Shown here piece after piece: positions 1-8,731 of a stretch of DNA of 10,585 nucleotides (positions within the stretch are counted from its first letter, which is position 1; the number at the start of each line of letters is the position of its first letter). The notes under the pieces are model-generated. The model searched no databases. It saw nothing but the letters and a program-made list of their open reading frames with translations, and was not told the origin of the DNA. This stretch comes from Larix sibirica. Lineage: Eukaryota; Streptophyta; Pinopsida; Pinales; Pinaceae. Position numbers and translations under genes: made by a program. The DNA lies in contig NWUY0300036116.1 in assembly GCA_004151065.3 (NCBI GenBank), positions 14,375 through 24,959 of the forward strand, read 5' to 3'.

Positions 1-185
1 CATATTTTTTATCCCATGAATAAATTAGTCATTTATTTTAGTCATTTTTAATTGTAATCAATTAAAATTGCTCAAATATGATCACACTGTGGTAACCAAT
101 GTTTTTTGTAGTTTAGTCATTTATTTAGCATGGGGACCAACTTTTTTGGTTTCCTCGTCATTTATCACCCATTTTTCTACTAGTG
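1..185. mobile_element. Terminus of a CACTA-like DNA transposon (body lies to the left)
   Basis: Read on the minus strand from base 185 leftwards, the sequence begins CACTAGTAGAAAAATGGG, which has the form of plant CACTA (En/Spm-type) terminal inverted repeats: CACTA followed by a short A-rich run. Inside it, the motif GTCATTTAT occurs three times in one orientation (28-36, 116-124, 157-165), with a variant at 41-49 (GTCATTTTT). CACTA ends typically carry such clustered subterminal repeats, which bind the element's own regulatory protein. The end abuts the minus-strand LINE ORF1 remnant, whose reading frame stops at 197, so the transposon probably inserted into that LINE. CACTA elements make 3-bp target duplications; ATT at 186-188 would be one copy, but the other end is outside the window, so this cannot be tested here. 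No transposase is visible. Confidence 0.55.
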
Positions 186-860
186 ATTTGTGCCTTTTAC
201 TCATTCTCTAAGACTATCTTCAAGAAAGTGCCCAGAGTGTCTCCAATTAATTGGGATATTCGAGCATCCCAATATTCAATAGGTAGGCACGGAAATTTAA
301 CCCATAGATCTAGGGTATGAATTTGCTCCTTTATTAGGTCAAACCGACATGCCATCTGAATAGTGTAAGACCCACATCTCCTAAACACCATGGTCCTTCC
401 AGAACTATCTTTAGCCGATCCTCCACTGAGTTGAAAACAAAGGTTATATACCCTAATATTCCCTCTGCTCCCAACATGTGCATGAAAAGTATATCCTAGG
501 ATGTGATTCCATGTGCGGTGTACCCAATCAACAGATTCATCTCCTTGAATCTTATGGCATGAAATATCTCGAGGAGGGAAAATTCATTGTAATATATTAT
601 ATTTTCTTTAAAAATCTGAGGGTAGATGTTGACCTTCATCTCTTCTAGGAGCTTTGCAATACAATGAGGTTTGCGTTTCGTGTAGTGGGGTTTCAATTGG
701 TTTTGTTTTTGGTCCTTTGTGGGTAGAAGGGTCTCATGCGAAGGATTTGGGGGATGCGATTGATGGTGGGATGGTACAACCGTATCATAAGGAAATGAAT
801 TGGGGAGGTGGAGCGAGGAAGATGGATTATCGTTGGGAGGAATGAGGTTATTGGGATAGG
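186..860 (-). pseudogene. Degenerate plant LINE ORF1 fragment (DUF4283, nucleic-acid-binding region)
   Basis: On the minus strand, 391-197 translates to a segment with LWVKFPCLPIEYWD followed by an IGDTLGTFLKI stretch. This is the second half of the plant LINE ORF1 DUF4283 domain. Its first half lies upstream, in a neighbouring frame at about 475-345 (FVFNSVEDRL, then GPWCLG, then LFRW), and WVHRTW lies in the original frame near 525. The domain is thus split by at least two frameshifts. It aligns well in layout with ORF1 of the complete LINE at 2827-4425 but is clearly diverged in sequence. Bases 600-860 read as a proline/lysine-rich, stop-containing stretch in the same frame, plausibly the ORF1 N-terminal tail, though that part is weakly supported. 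The domain ends next to the CACTA terminus at 185. The copy is non-functional. Confidence 0.65.
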
Positions 861-899
861 TATAGATGGAGGCTAGATGGTGTTGACATGAATAAATGA

Positions 900-1290
900 T
901 GATGTGAGGGTATCATCATTTTTGTTATAGGGCGGATAGATATCTGGTGCAGAACTTTCTTCGATTTTTCGAAGGCCATAATTATCCTGTATTGGGGTGA
1001 AGGTTGTATGAGATTGTGTGATTTCCTTGGCTTTGGGGATTACTTTGGTTTGTTAAGAAAAGAGTGTTCTTGAAATTAAAGGTGTATGGAGACTGAAAGG
1101 TTATTCTGGATTGGGAAAATGGTTTCTCTTCTCTTCATTCCTTGGTGTTGCATCATTGGATGCTTAGAGTGCAGAACTTGATTCATTTTTTTGCTCCACT
1201 CTCGATCGGTCATATTCATCGTACCTTTAATCAACATGAAGACTCTCTTTAAAATAAGAATGTGGGTGAAACTAGATGGACTCCTCTTCT
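900..1290 (+). pseudogene. Degenerate plant LINE ORF2 C-terminus (RNase H domain fragment)
   Basis: One plus-strand frame from 1031 reads LWGLLWF, then VYGD, a TGA stop (1094-1096), VILDWENG, LVLHHWM, RVQNLI, then GHIHR. A TAA stop follows at 1250-1252. This matches, in order and spacing, the RNase H end of the complete LINE ORF2 in this window (LALWGLLYL, IFGD, VIINWANG, SLVLC, WMNRVQ, HIYREFN). The GD carries a catalytic aspartate of the RNase H family; the terminal AD motif is replaced by ED. Upstream, YWGEG near 990 in another frame suggests more of the domain after a frameshift. The earlier reverse transcriptase region is absent. This is an old 5'-deleted or rearranged LINE tail. Confidence 0.65.
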
Positions 1291-1599
1291 TTGAGTAATA
1301 TGTTGATGAAGAACTTATTGATTCAGGATCCTTTTATGTGCTATGAGGTTTATGGGATCTAGTTTATCATTTGTCAGTTGGTCTTCTCTTGAGATTGTGT
1401 GAGTATATCAGAAAGTTTTTTTGGAAGGGCTGTAAGATGTTTAAGTCATTTTGAAGGTTTAGACTGATCAACCCTTTTTTGCTGAAAGTTGGTTTGGAAC
1501 GTTTCTTCGATTCCTTTTTGATGTAGATTGTGGATATATATAACTTTGATTCAATATGAATAACAAGTAACTGCATGCTTTTTGATGTTGAAAAAAAAA
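1253..1599 (+). other. 3' end of the older LINE fragment, with A-run tail
   Basis: No open reading frame of note occurs here. The stretch follows the RNase H remnant and ends in a nine-A run at 1591-1599. Just before it, GGATATATATAACTTT (from 1532) resembles GGATATAACTTTTCATT at 8691 in the 3' UTR of the complete LINE, including a following AATAA-type signal. This supports reading the A-run as the remnant poly(A) tail of the older insertion. Confidence 0.5.
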
Positions 1600-1607
1600 G
1601 AAACATT

Positions 1608-1905
1608 AAACCTTTTCACCTCTTACACGCTTTAACATTTACACTCTTTAAACACTCTCATAATATACTTTTAATACAAATACTTAGTTAATTCATCTTT
1701 GTTTTTCTTTATAATAAAAATAAACTTTTTCATCTCTTACACATTTCCATATTTACACTATTCAAAAACTCTCTTAATACAAATACTTAGTTAATTCATC
1801 TTTGTTTTTCTTTCCAATAAACATAAACTTTTCCATCTCTTACTCATTTCCATATTTACACTATTCAAAAACTCTCTTAGTACATTCCATTACACTTTTA
1901 AATAT
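1608..1905. repeat. Three-unit diverged tandem repeat, period about 103-114 bp
   Basis: Units begin at about 1608, 1722 and 1825, each with AAAC(C/T)TTTTC followed by ATCTCTTAC or a close variant, then TTTACACT and AAACTCTC-type blocks. Units 1 and 2 share an almost identical block ending in TTAGTTAATTCATCTTTG. Units 2 and 3 share CATTTCCATATTTACACTA and CAAAAACTCTCTTA exactly. Unit 3 is truncated, lacking the TTAGTTAATTC block. The repeat is AT-rich, non-coding, and immediately follows the A-run of the older LINE. Confidence 0.85.
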
Positions 1906-2349
1906 AAAAATGAATACAAAAAATTGTCAATTCCCTTAATTATAAATATATGATTAAAAATAATATAAAATATATATTTTTAATACAATAAACTAAAATA
2001 AAATAATGATATATCCTTTTTGAAATTAGTATAAATCATTAAACAAATTAGTATAAATCATTAAGCTGACCTAAAATTTAATAATATATATTTTAATTCA
2101 ATTTCTAAATAATTATAATACAACTTTATTAATTAACTAAAATCTAATAAAAATCTAATCCGTTATTAGACATTTATATTTACATTTATCTTATTTACAT
2201 ATTTATTAAAACATTATACTCAACCAACATCACTTCTAGGTTTAGAACAATTAACAATACTTGCCAAGCTTGTCAACAATCATTACATTACAACAATACA
2301 TCAATCCCAGCAGACAATGAAAATTAAGTTAGTTAGTAGTCACTATCAA
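1906..2349. other. AT-rich intergenic spacer, no gene seen
   Basis: This stretch is strongly AT-rich with short A/T runs and no open frame with recognisable content. A small local repeat, AAATTAGTATAAATCATTAA, is found around 2020-2062. Composition changes abruptly to GC-richer, GT-biased sequence near 2350, where the complete LINE appears to begin. Confidence 0.6.
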
Positions 2350-2826
2350 TCTTAGATGAAACGCCAGTGGAGTTCAAGTGCCGGAGCTTCATGGAGGGTT
2401 TGGTCGGAGGTTTACAGTCTGGTAGCTTGGCAGTGGCTGGCTAACAAGGCCTGTTACTCATGATTGCTGGGGTCCTTGGTTGGCCGTTGCGTTTTGGTAT
2501 GAGGTCGTTGTGTTTATCCGTTTTCGTTTCCTGTTCTCGTGCCAGGTGACCTCTCCTTGCGGTCTAGGGTGTTTCTTCTCTTTTGGAGTTCTTTCTTGCG
2601 GTTTTTAACAGGTCCCGGGACTGGAGTCAAGTTTGTCTCATTGACAAACCTAGTACCAACCAGTATAATAGAGTGGGAAGTTTTTTTTAACTCTGGGATC
2701 CGTTATTTTTCTGCATTGTTTATTCAGTGGTTTGTTTTGTCTTAGGTTGTCTTGTTGTCCCTCCTGTTGTTTCACGATCTCCCCATGTCAGTTTCTTTGT
2801 TGTTTTTTGGTGTTTTTTTATGTCTG
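2350..2826 (+). promoter_or_regulatory. LINE 5' leader, presumed internal promoter region
   Basis: This region lies between the AT-rich spacer and the ORF1 start; it is T- and GT-rich and has no long conserved frame. L1-type elements carry an internal promoter here, but I see no recognisable promoter motif. It contains a perfect 7-bp stem with a 5-nt loop: GTTTGTC at 2631-2637 pairing with GACAAAC at 2643-2649. A seven-codon upstream reading frame (2820-2840) overlaps the proposed ORF1 start codon. The exact 5' boundary is uncertain by tens of bases. Confidence 0.5.
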
Positions 2827-4425
2827 ATGGGTACTTCTAAGGGTGGGCATCTTATGGCCGGTGGGGATTTCACTTCTCAAGGTGGTCCTAGGTAGCCCTC
2901 ATTTTGAACTAACCCATTGGTGGCGGTTGCGGTTGACCCCTGGCCGGTTTCTTAGGTCGATGGTAGTCCTCGGTTTGGATCTAGGGTTTCCCTTGGACAT
3001 AAGGGCTTGCCTTCTCCTCCTTGGTGGCCTGATTGTGCGGTGGATGTGTCGTCGGCGTCGGCTAATGGGTCGGACGGGATCTAGTTTGCTAAAGCCCGTA
3101 AGGGCAGGCCTTTGTGTGTCCTTGGTAAGGATGTAACCTTCGATATGGTTGCAGCCCTGAGCAAACGTGCTCTTATCGGCAAGTTTGAATATTTGAAACC
3201 CTCTCAAGCGGATGTCCTGTCCTGGGTTCGATTAAAATGGAAAGGTATTGTAAGGAATATACCTCGGATTTTACAGCTTGCTAACGGCTGGTTTCTCTTC
3301 TTATTTCTATCGAAGGATGATAGGGTTGCTGTAGAAACCCGGTATTGGATTTTGGGCTTGGGCTCTCTGGTCCTCGAGCGGTGGCACTCGGCTTTTGACC
3401 CTCGTAAAGCATCTCTCAAGCGGCGACATCTGTGGGTGGTGCTCATGGACTTCCCCCTATAATGTTGGAATTTTCAAGGATTCTCAGAGGTGGCTAAGAC
3501 TATAGGACGCCTTATTCTGCTGGAGGAGGATACCCTCGTTAGCTCTGAGAGGAACTCTCCACGCATGTTGGTGGACATCGATTGCAGTGAAGGTCTCCCT
3601 GCCGAGCTGGAAATTGTCTGGGATGGGGGCTCATTTATCCAGCTTCTGGATTATTGGAAGGTACCGTTTCACTGTTTCAAGTGTAAGGGATTGGGACATT
3701 CATGTGAAAATTGCTCTCGTTCCCGCCAGTCGTCTCCAAAGGTGACTACTCCCAAGGTCTTGGCTACGTTGGAGGGAGATGAAGTTATGCTTCAGTGTAG
3801 TCTCCCGTTGGACCTTGGTTCCGCGAGGGACGTTCTTGGTATGTTTCATAAACTTATGCCTACTCTTGCTAAGTTTTTATCGTTACAGGAAATTTCTGAG
3901 TCTCTGAATGTGGTGAATCTGACGATGACATCTTTCCCAATCTCCTTCAGCACCTTGCCTCCTATCTTGACTCCTGTTTCTTGAGGGGATATTGCCCCTG
4001 GTCTGGAAGGGTCTCATCCTTCGGAGCTCCCTGGATCTGACTCTGGGGGCAATGCTTTAGGCATCGTGCTCTCTCCCTCCTCTCTTTCAGACCTTGGTGA
4101 TGATGCTCTGCGGGCTAACTTTCCTTCAGTTAAGGATTCGTCATCCTTACAACCTCTTCCCATTTTTTCGGCTAGTGATTTGGAGGACGATGGGGTACTA
4201 CCCATTTCCTCCATTACGAGAGGGAATGTTACGATCCGCAATCCCAGACGTACTAAGAAGCAGTAGGCCAGGTCTGGGGAGCCTGTCCCTCCTTGTTCCA
4301 ATACTTTATTTCCCTCCTCACCTGACATTAGCCTGGGTTGTCAGCTGCTTGAGGATTGCTCCCCTGTTTCACCAAATTTGGCCCTTAGAGCTCGCGCGGC
4401 CTCTATACTTGTTCCCCCATGTTGA
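2827..4425 (+). pseudogene. LINE ORF1: gag-like RNA-binding protein (DUF4283 plus CCHC zinc knuckle)
   Basis: In autonomous LINEs the ORF1 product binds the element's RNA to form the retrotransposition particle. One frame is readable from ATG 2827 (a second in-frame ATG lies at 2854) to TGA 4423-4425, about 532 codons. DUF4283 covers roughly residues 110-225, with WVRLKW, NGWFLFLF, SLVLERWHSAFDP and WVVLMDFPL. A CCHC knuckle (CFKCKGLGHSCENC, C-X2-C-X4-H-X4-C) lies at 3673-3714, residues 283-296. A Ser/Pro-rich tail follows. In-frame stops interrupt it at 2893, 2905, 2953, 3082, 3460, 3982 and 4264; each is one transition from a sense codon, and no frameshift is evident. The coding-like frame continues past 4264, so I take 4423 as the original stop, but an ORF1 ending at 4266 is possible. 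The true stop overlaps the ORF2 start (ATGTTGA). Confidence 0.8.
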
Positions 4426-7400
4426 TTTCCTCCTTCAATATTCGTGGCCTTTGCAGCGGGCCTAAGCGAGCTGCTAAAATCATTTTTGGATACTTATAAT
4501 CCGGCAGTCCTATTCTTCAGGAAACTATGCTTTCGGTGGACGATGCGCTTCAATTTTTCCTCCGTTTGAAACCTGGTTGGAGGGCCTCGACGGTGGATTA
4601 TTCAAGACTTTCTGGGGGTTTGCTTACGGCATGGAACCCTGGTTTTGCTAACTTGCAGTCTTTCCAATCTTCTGTAGGTATTCTCATGACTAGAACTCTC
4701 CGGGGTTTTGCTTGGCCAATTCGCCTCCTTAATGTTTATGCTCCTTATGCGAATCGTCGATCCTTCTGGGATCGTGTGTCTGATGATGGTCTGTTATCTG
4801 ATTCGAACCTTATTCTGGGTGGTGAGCTTAATTTGACATTATCTGAAGCAGAGGTATGGGGTGCGGGCAGGACTCATGATCCTCTTATGGAGTATTTTGT
4901 TGACCTCTTTAATATTGCAGATTTGGTGGATGTTGTGCCACCCCATTTGGTCTCGACCTGGTCGAATGGTAGGGTTGGTACGGTCGATATCTCGAAACAT
5001 TTGGACAGGTTTTTTATGGCGGAGGACCTTTGTTCTTCCATCGGCAGGTTTCATTCTTGGTCCTTCTCCACTGGGTTCTTTGATCACAAGGTAGTCTCCT
5101 TGCAATTGGATTTTGAGGCGAATGTGGGGATATACCATTTCAAATTTAATCCGATTTGGCTTGGCGATAGGGATTTCCATGATCATGTTAAGTCTGTTTG
5201 GGTCGATTGTGAAGGCCGTTTTGTTGAAACTCCATTGTATGCGCTTACTAGGAAGTTGGGGTACCTCTGGATGATGGTCTGTCAGTGGGAAAAACGTAAG
5301 AAGGTAGAAAATAAAAAGAAGTTGGTCAAGATTGATGAGGAGCCACAATGTGCTTCGCTCGAGGTTGAGGCCTTAGCATTTGATCAGGGGGTTCTAAGCA
5401 GAGTTCGAGAGCTTGAATTGGAAAAATATACCTCATTGTTGCAGGTTGAGGAGACTTGGCGGCAAAAGAGCCGGGCGACTTGGGTACAGTCGGGGGATTC
5501 AAATACTAAGTTCTTCCATCAGTATGCTAATCATCAGAGGCTTCAAAATTCTATTTGGGAGGTGATTGGAGCACAGGGTCAATCTATATTGACGCAAGGT
5601 CAACTTTGTGATGCTGCGGTTAGCCATTTTAAAGATATTTACAGTAATAATTCGGCGGTCAATATTGAGGAGCAGCTCAAAATTATTCAGTTATTCCCGA
5701 GGATGTTTGATGCTGATGCAGGTACGGACATTGGTCGGCCGGTTGGTGAATCGGAGGTGTTGAGTACGCTGAAATTGTTCTCAAAGGATAAGTCCTCGGG
5801 TCCAGATGGGTGGACTGTTGAATTTTATTTGCATTTCTTCCCATTGCTTGGAAATTATATTACAGCTGCAGTGGAGGAATCTCCTTCTAAGGTCTGTATC
5901 CCTTCGGTACTTAATGAAACTTACCTTACTTTGATTCCTAAGGTGGATAGGCCACTGAATTTCGGTGATTTTCGGCCGATCTCTCTATGTAATCTCCTGT
6001 ATAAGCTGATTTCAAAAGTCATTGCTGAAAGAATTAAGCCATACCTGGCTGTGGGTATCTCTGAGGAGCAGTTTGCCTTCCTAAAAAACCGTCAACTGTT
6101 GGATGTTGTAGGATTAGCCCAGGAAAGGCTTCACTCTATTGCACATAAAAATTTGGCTGCTTTGGTACTAAAAGTTGATTTGGTTAAAGCTTATGACCGG
6201 CTTGAATGGACCTTCATTTGGTTCATCCTTCTGCAAGTTGGAATCCCTCTGGATATGGTGAATTGGATTATGGCCTGTGTTACAACTGCGTGGTATTCTG
6301 TCTTGGTGAATGGCTCACCGTTGGAAGGATTTGCTAGGGATAGGGGGCTATGTTAGGGATGCCCACTCTCTCGCTATCTTTTTATCCTTGCCATTGAAGG
6401 GATTAGTCTTCTGGTCTCTGATGCTTGTAGAAGAGGAGTTATTAAGGGTATCAAGGTGGAGTCGTCTATGGTTCTTACCCATCTGCTCTTCGTTGATGAC
6501 GTTCTGATATTTGGTGTAGGTTCTCTAGGGGAGTGGCATCATTTTAATATTTTATTGGATTGTTTCTGTAAGGCAGCAAGGCTAGAGATCAGTATTAGTA
6601 AATCTACCATTATTCATCACGGTATTGAGCATGGTCTGCTGTCCCAGATTGGTGACTCGCTTCCGTTTCAAAAATCTGAGTTGCAGAGAGGATTCAGATA
6701 TCTTGGGTATTTCCTCAAACCGTATGGCCTCCGGCGTGAAGATTGGAGTTGACTCATTAAAAAAGTAAGGAGGCGGATTTGTGGTTGGGGTTATAAATAT
6801 CTATCACTGGGTGGTAGACATACTTTGGTATGTGTTGTTCTCCAATCCATACCGGTTTTCTGGTTCTCACTTTTTATTGTTCCTACATCCATTATTCATG
6901 CTCTTCGAAGGCTATTTGCGAATTTTCTTTGGAATGGTGCGGGTGGTGACCACCATTGGCATCTTGCGGCTTGGCACTTGATTGCTCGACCAAAGAGTAT
7001 CAATGGTTGGGGTATTAAAGAGTTGAAAAGATTTAATATTTCTCTTGTGGCTAAGTCTTGCTGGAGATGTTTTACGAAGCCTGGTTTATGGGGGAGGATG
7101 ATCAAAGCAAAGTATTTCTGCAGGCTGTCCTTTCCCCTATGGCTTCATTCCGGTAATTGGATGTCCCAGGGCTCTATTATTTGGCGGAGTTTCAGGAAAG
7201 CTTTCCATATTATCAATGCTGGGATGTGCTAGTTGGTGGGGAGAGGCACTCAAGTCTTGGTGGGTATTGATCCCATTGCTGGTTTTGGTCAGGACTATTG
7301 GTTGGATTCGGACCTAATCCGGGTGCTTCATTCTCAGAATCTCTATGTTCTACATCAGGCTTGTCATCATTTGGCAGATGGTTCTATGCGTTGGAAGTCG

Positions 7401-8536
7401 GCTGTGGACTTAGGTCTTGTTGATCCCATGACTACTAAATGGAACATGTATATCTCCCGTCTTATGGAGTTTGGTATCATCTTATTGCAGGATGAGGATG
7501 CTTTACGATGGGGTTTTAACTCTGATGATGGCTCGGTTACGGCTAAATTGGCCTATTTCTACCAGATGGATAATGTCATTGATGGTGGTGGTCATAAGTT
7601 AATCGAGAAAATCTGGTATTTGCAATGTAGCCCTAAAATCCGCTGTTTCCTATGGTTGGCTATGAACAACAGAATTATGACCTGGAGTAATCTGAGCAGA
7701 AGAGGTATAAATGGTCCTGGCAGATGTGTTTTTTGTCTTAGTCAAAATGAGGATGTTGACCATTTTTTTGGCCATTGCCTTTATTTTGGCAGATTGTGGG
7801 ACTTGTTACAATCTCTCTTGGGTTTTCATTTCACTTGGTCGGGGCTCCCACTGATAGATTTTTTCAGGAATTGGTTGGCTGTACATATCTTTGATCCGGC
7901 TCTCCTTGGGGTCACTGTGTGGGAGCTTTGGAAAGCTAGGAATGGTATCATCTTCAGGGACTGCCATATTTCTCTACCCGTCCTAGCTGCTCATATCGCG
8001 GGATATTTCAATAATAACTGCATTGCTAGCATCCCGCCTCGTCGCAGAATTGTTTTGCATGTGGACTTTGATTACAATTTTCCGATTGGGTATTTCGATG
8101 GAGCAGCTCATAATGGAATATGTGGTGTAGGTGGTGTTTTAAAAGTGGATCTGCATGTCTATTATTACTTCCAGTTTGGTGCTAGTCGTGGTAGCAATAT
8201 GTGTTTAGAACTGTTAGCTCTCTGGGGCCTGCTGTACTTGGCTACTTCTTTGGACCTACATCGACTGTGCATCTTTGGTGACTCGCAGGTTATTATTAAT
8301 TGGGCGAATGGGAAATGTGGTCTTTCCTCCTTAGTCTTGTGCTGATGGATGAACAGAGTACAAATTCTCTTATTTTCCGCTTCCATGAGTTATCCTTCTC
8401 CCATATCTATCGCGAGTTCAATTCGGAAGCTGATAAACTTTCTAAGCTTGCTTTGGGGGATATGGCGGGGTCTATTTTGGTTCAGAAATTCTGTGATGGA
8501 ACCCTTGCAGAGTTGTTTAATCTGGATATTGTCTAA
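4419..8536 (+). pseudogene. LINE ORF2: endonuclease / reverse transcriptase / RNase H polyprotein
   Basis: This polyprotein would nick target DNA and copy LINE RNA there. About 1372 codons run from ATG 4419 to TAA 8534-8536. The APE-type endonuclease (residues 1-230) shows FNIRGL, QET (about residue 34-36), GGELN (4818-4832; usually GGDFN or GGDLN) and FDHK (usually SDH). The reverse transcriptase (about 455-760) shows SGPDGW, LIPK, FRPISLCNLLYK, KVDLVKAYDR (catalytic Asp at 6177) and FVDD (6492-6500; usually FADD or YADD). The zf-RVT region (about 1048-1130) shows SPKIRCFLWLA, RCVFC and DHFFGHC. RNase H follows with Asp 8097, Glu 8208, Asp 8280 and Asp 8432, all present. In-frame stops lie at 6354, 6750, 7230 and 8343. 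Two compensating one-base shifts lie near 4480-4515, giving an apparent TAA at 4497. One apparent one-base loss lies near 8366, after which the frame changes. The first stop falls inside the conserved RGLRQG motif. Confidence 0.9.
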
Positions 8537-8731
8537 TGACTGGATGTTGTTCGGCATTTTATTTTTTGGTCCAGTTTGTTGTCTAGCTCTTGGGATTATG
8601 ACTCATGTTTTGTCATCTTATGATGTTTGGACTAGATCTCTTGAGCCTGTTTTGATGTTATATGTATTGGCACCTCGCCTCTGGTATCTTGGATATAACT
8701 TTTCATTTAATAAAAGTTGGTTTTTTCATAT
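8537..8731 (+). other. LINE 3' UTR
   Basis: Non-coding sequence between the ORF2 stop and the A-rich tail. Its last part (GGATATAACTTTTCATT from 8691) resembles the equivalent position of the older LINE fragment at 1532, consistent with a shared 3' end recognised by the reverse transcriptase. An open frame running through here to 8810 is only the old ORF2 frame continuing after the frameshift near 8366. Confidence 0.7.
8709..8714 (+). terminator. Polyadenylation signal AATAAA of the LINE
   Basis: A canonical AATAAA lies 18 bases before the A-rich tail, which starts at 8732, in the position expected for the LINE transcript's 3' end. Confidence 0.6.

Noticed and set aside
654-845. 63-codon plus-strand open frame
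   Set aside because: No domain is seen, and the opposite strand is the more likely reading as the ORF1 N-terminal tail; glycine- and tryptophan-rich content fits a shadow frame.
1608-1905. CRISPR-like spaced repeat
   Set aside because: Units are long, contiguous and diverged with no repeat-spacer pattern, in plainly eukaryotic plant DNA.
2317-2445. Target-site duplication candidates: AATGAAAAT near 2317 and GCTAACAA near 2438, each also found near the LINE 3' end
   Set aside because: Matches are only 8-9 bp, one is low-complexity and the other falls inside the GC-rich leader; either could be chance.
2899-3446. Two minus-strand open frames of 80-102 codons
   Set aside because: They are opposite the recognisable ORF1 frame, are Arg-rich from complementing a GC-rich stretch, and show no domain.
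3673-3714. CCHC knuckle as evidence of an LTR retrotransposon or virus gag
   Set aside because: There is no protease, integrase or LTR; DUF4283 upstream and an endonuclease-RT ORF2 downstream fit a LINE.
4839-5348. 169-codon open frame on the minus strand
   Set aside because: It lies wholly inside the endonuclease region of ORF2, whose plus-strand frame has clear family motifs; the minus frame has none.
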